Assembly: GCA_902784435.1 (NCBI GenBank)
Contig: CACZUR010000005.1
Span: 1 to 64,000 of the forward strand
Direction: 5' to 3'
DNA: 64,000 bases
From: an uncultured Bacteroidia bacterium
Lineage (GTDB): Bacteria > Bacteroidota > Bacteroidia > Bacteroidales > UBA932
Below, in pieces: positions 1 through 8,917 of this stretch (its first letter is position 1; each line of letters opens with the position of its first letter). The position numbers and the translations under genes were made by a program. The notes under the pieces were generated by a model. The model ran no database searches. It was not told where the DNA came from and was given only the letters and a program-made list of their open reading frames with translations.

Positions 1-49
1 CTATAGAAAAATATTATTGGCCGTAAGGCTATGAAAATGAATATATTAA

Positions 50-1258
<1,209 letters not shown>

Positions 1259-1280
1259 TTAGGTTCATTCCATCGTATCG

Positions 1281-1310
1281 CAGGCGGCCCCGGGCCGCCT
1301 GTTTTTGTTT
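1281..1310 (+). terminator. Rho-independent terminator after esterase 1
   Basis: A 10-bp perfect GC-rich stem (1281-1290 with 1292-1301) is followed by a T-rich run from 1302. It lies 22 nt after the esterase stop codon. It also limits where the right end of the neighbouring IS element can be (between about 1302 and 1354). Confidence 0.8.
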
Positions 1311-1354
1311 TCTTTACAGGAATCATTTCTAATGAACCGTTTTTCCGCAAAAGA

Positions 1355-2803
1355 TTAGCAAGCAACCGGTGAGAGTTGCATATTGTGCTTTCTTGCGAGT
1401 TTCTCAAGAAGGCTTTTTTCCTTGTCTGCAAGCCTCTGCTTATAGCGTTTGTTCCCTTCCTCGACATAGTCTTGCCCAAGCACGATGGTGTTGTAAAAGG
1501 CCATGGCCAGTTTCCTGCATGTGGCCGTAATGGCTTTCCCTGTACCAGCTTTGGCGGATATTCGGTGATAGAAGGCGGCAAAGGCAGAGTCACTTCTGGA
1601 GATGGAAGGGATGATTTTCTTGAACGCCTGTGCCGCACGACTCTTGGTCCTGTCTGTCGAAGATGAGATAATCACCCCTCCGGTAATCTTGTTTCTGGGA
1701 ACGAAGCCGAGATATGCGGCAAAGTGTTTGGCTGATGGGAACTTGGACATGTCAGTGCCCACCTCTGAGATGACTTGTAAAATGGTGTTTGATCCAAGGC
1801 CGGTGATTGACATCAGATTTACGCCAGTCATCTCAATGAGGCGTTCTTCCAGATTGATCGTTGTCTTAATGCCGTTTTTCCGGGAACGCTTTTTCCCGAG
1901 GCACTTATGCCCATCGTTCTCTTTGGCTTCCGGCTCCTTGGCGGCCTGTACCTCCTTGGCCGGGAAGGTGCGCAGGCAGGACTCAATATAACCGTCCACC
2001 TCATCAATCTGCCCCTGGATGAACTTATAGGCATCGTGATTGATTTTCAGCAAGTGGAGTTGGTCCTCCTTGTAGCACCCGTTGAGCGATTCGGCGATTT
2101 CCTCAGTGGACTTCTTGCAGCCGTAGTGCCTGAGGGATGCCAGTTTCATAGGGTCTCGCTCTCCGGCAAGGATTTCCTCAATGATGGCGCTTCCGGTGAC
2201 GCCGGTGATGTCATTAAGCACGTTTACAAGCATGAGATTCATCTGCACAAGGGCCTTCTGCATGCGCTGCACATAGCGTCCTTTGTCTTGCAGGAGCGAC
2301 TCGCGCTGACGCATATAGGATCGGAGTTTGCGGATATCGCTGTTCGGGATAAGGGAGCCTTTGAGCAAGCCATACATATGGAGCGTCTGAAGCCATTGAC
2401 AGTCGAGGATATCCGTCTTGCGACCGGGCACCATGCGGAACTTTTTGGGATTCACCAGACAGACCTCAATTCCGGCGTCCTCCAGCGTGTAGTACAGATT
2501 CATCCAGTATACGGAGGTGGACTCCATGGACACCTGCTTGATCCCGCATGACAGGAGGAAGTCCCGACATGCTTGGTGTCCGCTGGTCGTGGTCGCGAAC
2601 TGGTGGACAATGTCTACGCCCATCTCTGCGGCAATCTCGGGATTGACGGCAACGTAGTTGCTGCGGCTGCCAAGATCGATTCCCGCTTAAGCAGGATGGC
2701 AAACGGAGAGTTTGTACGCCTCGATATCCGCAACACTGCGGATTTTCTGCTTCGAGAGCATCTCGAGTACCTGAGCCTTGCGCTCTTTCTCAGACTTTTT
2801 CAT
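1355..2803 (-). pseudogene. IS110-family transposase A, interrupted by an in-frame stop
   Basis: DEDD-type IS110-family recombinase (RuvC-like N-terminal domain plus Tnp_20 serine domain). The reading frame starts at ATG 2803 (MKKSEKERKA) and runs to 1355, about 482 codons, but a TAA at 2687-2689 interrupts it at codon 39. Directly after that stop comes AGIDLGSRSNYVAV, which carries the first catalytic Asp. The only downstream ATG (2623) is past this Asp, so re-initiation would give a protein without it. The other motifs are intact: MESTSVYW, GRKTDILD, and the C-terminal domain with YLGFVPRNK and GGVIISSS. The long non-coding flank is on the 5' side, as in IS110-group elements. It is either a dead copy or depends on stop readthrough; a nonsense mutation is more likely. 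Confidence 0.85.
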
Positions 2804-3121
2804 AACTTTGCACTTGCACTTGTATGAAGTAGACCGGGGAAGCTCCGTGGGACAAATGATGCAACAAATTTTTCTAAACGGGAACTGCCCGACGCGAGCC
2901 GGGACTCTCACCAATATTTGGGGTCGCAATCCACGGATGTCAAGTTAACTTTCAGGGACGAGGCCACTAATTCATTTTCGACTACGCTGCTTCTCCGCTA
3001 CTTCTGTTTAAGCCACAAAGGTAGTGACAAACGCTGATTCGAAGGGCCGGGTTCAACAGAATTGGGGTAATCCCAAGGAGTTCTGATTAGTTTTTGTTAT
3101 CTTTCCTCTATAAATCGGAGA
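2804..3121 (-). ncRNA. Non-coding 5' flank of IS element A; candidate bridge RNA
   Basis: About 320 bases upstream of transposase A hold no credible ORF but several GC-rich inverted segments, for example around 2831-2850 and 2877-2908. In IS110-group elements the non-coding left end upstream of the transposase encodes the bridge RNA that guides recombination. Transposase A has only about 50 bp of possible element sequence on its 3' side, because the esterase terminator lies there, so this flank is the natural place for such an RNA. This is inferred from position; no fold was computed. The exact element end is not defined. Confidence 0.35.
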
Positions 3122-3146
3122 AAGACAGCTGTCCTATGTAGGCGAG

Positions 3147-3360
3147 TGGGCATCGCTATGCGCGAAGGGGCATAGTTGTATACCACCAGTGAGTACTAAC
3201 TGGTGTGTAGGACATTGATAATAAATAACTTTCCTCTACGAGATCAATGCCTCAAACAGGCCTCCTAAGCCGCACAGAGCGTTAGCCAATTTGTTCAACG
3301 GGGTCGAACCACCACAAAGATAGTGACCTTACAGAGTGCGGTATATATTGAGCCGACCGT
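3147..3360 (-). ncRNA. Non-coding 3' region of IS element B; candidate guide (seek/bridge) RNA
   Basis: These 214 bases follow the transposase B stop codon within the element. Two adjacent hairpins are visible: 3156-3161 with 3170-3175 (6 bp, 8-nt loop) and 3184-3190 with 3199-3205 (7 bp, 8-nt loop). IS1111-type elements encode their guide RNA downstream of the transposase, and two such loops could be the target and donor loops. There is no ORF of note. The RNA assignment is inference from layout and visible stems. Confidence 0.4.
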
Positions 3361-4545
3361 TTAGGCAGTCGGAGCAATATCTGGAGTGTAGTCGCGATAT
3401 GCGACATTGCCGTGAAGTACATACCAGATAGCCACAAGCATTTTTCTGGCTGTCGCCACTTGAACCTTCATTCTGTTCTTGCGACGAACAACTGTCTGGT
3501 AGTAGCTGAACTTGTTTAGAAAGCAGCCCTGTGTTTTGGATGCTGCCCAAGCGCATTCAATCATCGTTTTTCGCAGATACTTGTTTCCGTGCGTAATACT
3601 TCGCGCCTTGATTTTTCCGGCACTTTCCTCATTGCGGGGCTTCAACCCGCACCAGGAGACAAGGTGGGCGGCATCTTGGAATGATGATACGTCTGAGCCC
3701 ACTTCTGCAATGATAGCTGTGGCTGAACGGCCCTTAATACCCGGTATAGTCTGGAGGTTCTTCAATTGTTCCGGGAAGTGCTGCTGGCAAATGGCATCCA
3801 TTTTCGACTGGCATTCACCCTTGTGGCGCTCTGCGAGTTCAATCTCTTCACGCAATTGGCGGATAATATCGATATCCGTATCTGAAAGAACACCGCTAAG
3901 CGATGCCAATATTACATCTTTCCCAGCCTTGTTCACAATACGGCTATGGACCACTTTAATCAATTCCTTCGGCTCTTTTACACCCTCGGAGATAAGACGA
4001 ACGACATCCTTATAGCTCTTGCCATCTGTGGTGGACAAATAGTTGCTGATCCGAATGTTGCATCGCTGTATGGCCGCATCAAGCTTGCCGAGTTTACGGA
4101 CACATTCAGCATTAAGATCGGAGATACGCCGGTCATACTGACGGAGTTGCTGGATAATGTCACCAGGAACGTAACTGCCGCGGATAAGGTCTTTGAGTAG
4201 GCAGGTAGCTATCCACTCTGCATCCTTCACATCGCTCTTCTTTCCTGGCAACTGCTTGATAAAGTAAGGATTAACCAGCTTCATCTCGGCAACATAGGGT
4301 TCCAGCACACGCCATACCGGCATCCAGTACACACTTGTGCTCTCCATGCACACCTCACTGACATCCAATTCCTGTAGTTTGGCAGCCAGTTGTTCCACGT
4401 CAGGAGTCAAAACTCCAAATTTTTCTTGAAAAACGACGCCGTTCTCATTGAGAATACACACAAAGACGCTATCTTTGTGAACGTCAAGACCGCATACTTG
4501 TCGCATAGGCATAACAATTTTTGGGACATCAAGCCCGTTACACAT
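3361..4545 (-). CDS. IS110-family transposase B (intact)
   Basis: Site-specific DEDD recombinase of an IS110-family element, 394 residues. Its RuvC-like domain has the four acidic residues Asp21 (CGLDVHKD), Glu68 (CMESTSVYW), Asp105 and Asp108 (KKSDVKDAEW). The C-terminal Tnp_20 domain carries LQTIPGIKG, HLVSWCGLKPRNEES and a serine-bearing region ending in SITHGNKYLRKTMIECAW. No frame disruption is seen. Starts at 4512 or 4506 (MPMRQVCGLDV) are also plausible and would place the catalytic motif close to the N-terminus, as is usual. It is only distantly related to transposase A. Both point leftward, so this is a tandem of two different elements and not a duplication. Confidence 0.9.
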   Translation of the reverse strand: MCNGLDVPKIVMPMRQVCGLDVHKDSVFVCILNENGVVFQEKFGVLTPDVEQLAAKLQELDVSEVCMESTSVYWMPVWRVLEPYVAEMKLVNPYFIKQLPGKKSDVKDAEWIATCLLKDLIRGSYVPGDIIQQLRQYDRRISDLNAECVRKLGKLDAAIQRCNIRISNYLSTTDGKSYKDVVRLISEGVKEPKELIKVVHSRIVNKAGKDVILASLSGVLSDTDIDIIRQLREEIELAERHKGECQSKMDAICQQHFPEQLKNLQTIPGIKGRSATAIIAEVGSDVSSFQDAAHLVSWCGLKPRNEESAGKIKARSITHGNKYLRKTMIECAWAASKTQGCFLNKFSYYQTVVRRKNRMKVQVATARKMLVAIWYVLHGNVAYRDYTPDIAPTA

Positions 4546-4647
4546 TAGAACTTTGCGGCGCGCCGGATGGCGACGACCGCTCGCCTACAAAGATAAGACA
4601 GCGGTCTTGATTTTTATGCAACTGGCCTAAAATCGAAAGATTTTATG

Positions 4648-4655
4648 TACATTTG
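4648..4655 (+). promoter_or_regulatory. -7 box for LRR lipoprotein gene
   Basis: TACATTTG matches the Bacteroidota -7 consensus TAnnTTTG and lies 24 nt upstream of the ATG at 4680, just outside the proposed end of IS element B. Confidence 0.6.
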
Positions 4656-4679
4656 TATATTGAGATATTCCGTTCCCCG

Positions 4680-6110
4680 ATGAAGCCCTTTACCCTGCTC
4701 CTTCTGCTGCTGCCCCTGGTCTTTTCCTGCAAAAAGGCGGAGCCTGAAATGCAGGTGTCCACAGAACAGATTGAATCTGATTATCCCGGCGGACAATATG
4801 ATGTGACGGTCCAGTGCAGTACGGCGTGGACTGTTTCGGCCAACTATCCTCCGGACCAGACAGAAAGGGGCTGGATTCATTTTGACAGGCAGGAAGGGGA
4901 GAACGGAACATCACAATTGACCGTTGTGGTAGAGCCGTCCCTGGGCAATTCCCGCGCCGGTTTCGTGGTCTTCAAAATGGACGGGGAAGACTTCTTCTTT
5001 TCTTTCCCCGTGAGGCAGCAGGGAAAACTGGATCGGGACATGTCGGACCTTCTGTCCTCGGAATTATTGGAGTTCATGGCCCGCAAGAGTCTGATTCATC
5101 ACGCCTTTGTGGAAGAGCAGGGAAAGGTCTGGTATTCCGATCTGCTCGGATTCAAAACCCTGGATATCTCCGGTGAGGCTTTCGACTTCATGGACGATTT
5201 GGCATTTTTCGAGAATCTGGAGGAATTGAGCTGTGTCGGCTGCGGTATCAAGGAATTCCGTACGCCCATGCCTTGTCTGAGAGTGCTCAATTGTGGGAAT
5301 AACGAACTAAGCGTTCTGGATCCGGAACTTTTCCCGCAGTTGGAAGAGCTGGACTGCTCGCAGAACCGGATTTCCCAGCTGGATCCCAATGCTTTTCCCC
5401 ATCTCCGGTTTTTATCTTGCAGTGGAAACCCTATTGAAGCACTGGATATCGTTTCCGTACCCCAGTTGACCATGCTTTGGTGTAGTGAGACGCTTTTGAC
5501 AGAGTTGGCAGTCGGACCAGAACTGACGATTCTTGTTTGTGACGACGCCAAACTGGAAACTTTGGTTCTTTCGCAGTCCAGTCAATTAAGGGATCTCGAG
5601 TGTGAAGGAAACCGTTTGAGAGAACTGGATCTTAGCCAAACCCGTCTGGAGTCTCTATGGTGCTCCCGTAATCCTGAGTTAAGCAATTTGGTGCTTTCCG
5701 CTCAGTTGACCTCGCTCAATTGCCAATCTTGCCATTTATCGGGTTCACTTTCTATTCCCTCGAGTGAAATCATCGTTGTCAAATGTGCTGACAATCAGCT
5801 CTCCCGTCTGGTTTTGCCGGAAGGGGCACAACCGAATACGATTGATTGTGCCAATAATTTGCTGGAAGAACTGGTGATTCCGGATACGTCGAAACTTACC
5901 GTCCTCAATTGTGAGAACAACCTATTGGCGGGGGTGGGTACTCTGTCTAAGGGAACCTATTGGCAGGCAACCCGCTTTCAGGGGAATCCCGGCAAAGACG
6001 GCGTGTTTACGCTCTCCATCCACAATGGGGTCTATTATCAGGCCTATCAGCCGTCAAGTTGGAACTGGCAGGGAAATGAAGTGATTCTTCAGGTCTTGAC
6101 CGTGCAATAG
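4680..6110 (+). CDS. Leucine-rich-repeat lipoprotein with BACON-like N-terminal domain
   Basis: Predicted surface or periplasmic lipoprotein of 476 residues. A lipobox (LPLVFSC, acylated Cys17) follows a leucine-rich signal peptide. Residues about 20-115 resemble a BACON/Ig-like beta domain. From about residue 160 to 430 there are ten or more leucine-rich repeats of the Bacteroidota internalin-like type, each with a conserved Cys: L-x-x-L-x-C-x-x-N-x-L, for example LEELDCSQNRISQLD and LTVLNCENNLL. Such repeats usually bind proteins or glycans; no ligand can be inferred. The upstream TTG at 4653 is an alternative start but lies inside the -7 box. The gene sits between the IS pair and the esterases and has lower GC than its neighbours, which may mean a different history. 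Confidence 0.8.
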   Translation: MKPFTLLLLLLPLVFSCKKAEPEMQVSTEQIESDYPGGQYDVTVQCSTAWTVSANYPPDQTERGWIHFDRQEGENGTSQLTVVVEPSLGNSRAGFVVFKMDGEDFFFSFPVRQQGKLDRDMSDLLSSELLEFMARKSLIHHAFVEEQGKVWYSDLLGFKTLDISGEAFDFMDDLAFFENLEELSCVGCGIKEFRTPMPCLRVLNCGNNELSVLDPELFPQLEELDCSQNRISQLDPNAFPHLRFLSCSGNPIEALDIVSVPQLTMLWCSETLLTELAVGPELTILVCDDAKLETLVLSQSSQLRDLECEGNRLRELDLSQTRLESLWCSRNPELSNLVLSAQLTSLNCQSCHLSGSLSIPSSEIIVVKCADNQLSRLVLPEGAQPNTIDCANNLLEELVIPDTSKLTVLNCENNLLAGVGTLSKGTYWQATRFQGNPGKDGVFTLSIHNGVYYQAYQPSSWNWQGNEVILQVLTVQ

Positions 6111-6230
6111 TTACTGCTCCCATTGCAAGCAGAGATTCAGCACGGCCTGGATGTCGGAAGAATCTACGCGTTTGTGCACATCCCGGTACAGGATGCTTCC
6201 TTTTCGCTTTTTCAAAGATAGGAAGTTTTT
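6111..6230 (-). other. Coding-like remnant or very short leader ORF
   Basis: On the minus strand a frame without an ATG reads KRKGSILYRDVHKRVDSS and continues to a TAA at 6111. It is preceded by a TATCTTTG box at about 6221-6228. It looks like the end of a degraded gene or a tiny peptide. It is too short to assign. Confidence 0.25.
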
Positions 6231-6273
6231 TTGTACAAATTGTTTTACTGGCGTTCAAATCATGCGCCCGCGC

Positions 6274-6304
6274 TTGCCCATACGCATGGGAATCTGTAAA
6301 TTTG
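6274..6304 (+). promoter_or_regulatory. Promoter of esterase 2
   Basis: A -33 TTGC (6274-6277) and a -7 TAAATTTG (6297-6304) are separated by 19 nt, a near-consensus Bacteroidota vegetative promoter, 29 nt before the ATG. Confidence 0.7.
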
Positions 6305-6318
6305 TACATAAGACATAA

Positions 6319-7545
<1,227 letters not shown>

Positions 7546-7564
7546 CTGATAATTACTAACTTAT

Positions 7565-7602
7565 AGAAAATGGGGTGCACCGCCCGGTGCACCCCATTTT
7601 CT
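7565..7602. terminator. Bidirectional terminator between esterase 2 and the leftward operon
   Basis: An 18-bp perfect stem (7565-7582 with 7585-7602) has a 2-nt apex. A-runs on the left and T-runs on the right let it act in both directions. It serves esterase 2 (+) and the lipoprotein gene ending at 7639 (-). Confidence 0.85.
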
Positions 7603-7638
7603 GTAAACGTCTCTGGATGAGACCGTTATGCGCCAGCC

Positions 7639-8916
7639 TTAGAACTGGGAAATCATCCACTGCATGGGGCTGCCTTCGGAATAGTCGTCCAGGAGGGGAA
7701 CCCAGGAGAAGTGGGCCATCATGGGGGAGACGCCCCAGCCAATCAGGTCTTCGTCGCTGTAAATCAAAACCTTATCGTCGGAAGCGCCCAAACGCTTCCG
7801 GGCTTCGGAATAGGCATAGGTGCTGGCCACCTTGCAGGTATTGTCGGAGGCGGCATGCACGAAGTACATCGGGAGCTTCACGAAAGCGTCCACGTCCATG
7901 GGACCGGCCACCATGTCGGTCCCGTCCCATTGGTAAACCACGGAATCCGATTTCCAGGCCTTCTCCACATCGTCCGTGAACTGGCCGGGATACTTCTCAT
8001 CCACCTTGTGGATGGGGACGATGGGGTCCATGGCGCAGCAGGGGATGGCGGCCTTGAAGCGGTGGGGGAACTGCATCATGAAGCGCATAGTGCAGCCGCC
8101 GCCGGAAGAGGCACCGGCGCAAAAGAGGCGGGAGCCGTCCACGGTGCCATCGGCAATGAGCGTGTCGATGAAAGCCATTTGAAGGGCGTTGTTGCGGTCG
8201 ATGAGCTCGATCTTCTCCGGGAAGAGGGATGCGCCGTAGTGGTAGTTGGGGTTGGCCAGGGCAAAGACCAGGGCGGCGCAGGGAACGCCTTCCTTGGCCA
8301 GGGACACCAGACAGCGGTTGGCCGTTGCCACCGTCATCATGTCGCGGTTGTATTCGCCGCCGCCGATCTGCCAGACCAGGAGGGGAACGTTCTTGAGCAC
8401 CTCACCCTTGGCATCCTTGGGCAGGTGCAGCATATACTCGCGGGTAAGGCCGCCGAAGCTGAATTCTCCGTGGATGCACTCGTCCAGGACGGCGATATGT
8501 TCGGCCGATACCGCCTCGGGCGTCACGTTCAGGGCCGAATCCACGGTGCATTTCAGTTCCCAGGGTATCCGTTTGAACCAGCCTTCCGAGCGCCCGGCCT
8601 TGTTGAAGGGCGTCGCCTGGATGCGGAGCACCTTCCCCTTGCGGGAGAGGGTGATTCCGTCATCCGCATAAGGCTGGACGGGTTTTCCCGTAGCGGCGTC
8701 GAGGAAGGCGCCGGACACATTGTTCACCAAATCGAAGTCTGCCGCCGTCAGGCCTTTGAGCGAACGGGGATTGGCCACCGTGATTTCTATGGCGTCCACC
8801 AGCATGCCGTAGTCGCCCACTTCGGTGCAAATCTCAACCTTTTCCACCTGGGCCGACGGCCTGGGGCCGCAAGCTGCAACCAGCAGTGCGGCCCCAATCG
8901 CCATCAATTTTCTCAT
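7639..8916 (-). CDS. PHB-depolymerase/feruloyl-esterase-like lipoprotein
   Basis: Predicted lipid-anchored serine esterase of 425 residues. Its lipobox is LVAAC (Cys16). About 140 residues form a beta-rich N-terminal region with no family I can name. The hydrolase domain has the strand PLLVWQIGGGEYN (oxyanion), the elbow GASSGGG (Ser270 in the GxSxG) and a likely His in MMAHFSWVPLL near the C-terminus. The fold resembles Esterase_phd/LpqC proteins that cleave ester-linked aromatics. It is the last gene of a leftward operon: its ATG lies one base after the stop codon of the GH3 gene, so translation is probably coupled. The in-frame start at 8931 would add MLQFN and overlap the GH3 gene. Confidence 0.75.
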   Translation of the reverse strand: MRKLMAIGAALLVAACGPRPSAQVEKVEICTEVGDYGMLVDAIEITVANPRSLKGLTAADFDLVNNVSGAFLDAATGKPVQPYADDGITLSRKGKVLRIQATPFNKAGRSEGWFKRIPWELKCTVDSALNVTPEAVSAEHIAVLDECIHGEFSFGGLTREYMLHLPKDAKGEVLKNVPLLVWQIGGGEYNRDMMTVATANRCLVSLAKEGVPCAALVFALANPNYHYGASLFPEKIELIDRNNALQMAFIDTLIADGTVDGSRLFCAGASSGGGCTMRFMMQFPHRFKAAIPCCAMDPIVPIHKVDEKYPGQFTDDVEKAWKSDSVVYQWDGTDMVAGPMDVDAFVKLPMYFVHAASDNTCKVASTYAYSEARKRLGASDDKVLIYSDEDLIGWGVSPMMAHFSWVPLLDDYSEGSPMQWMISQF

Positions 8917-8917
8917 A

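Larger units (their letters stand above)
3122..4608 (-). mobile_element. IS110-family (IS1111-like) insertion sequence B
   Basis: Proposed element of about 1.49 kb containing transposase B. Imperfect inverted repeats bound it: 3122-3155 on the plus strand and the reverse complement of 4571-4608. They share AAGAC(A/C)GCTGTC, then GTAGGCGAG, with a few mismatches and a 4-base length difference. Subterminal inverted repeats, and a long non-coding stretch 3' of the transposase, are features of the IS1111 subgroup. Exact termini and any target junction are not established, because IS110 elements usually make no target duplication. Confidence 0.6.

Noticed and set aside
2687-2689. Selenocysteine or pyrrolysine recoding
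   Set aside because: The codon is TAA, which is not used for either residue; nonsense mutation or readthrough are the only reasonable options.
1355-4545. Duplication of one IS element
   Set aside because: The two transposases share family motifs but differ throughout, and their non-coding flanks lie on opposite sides; they are two different elements.
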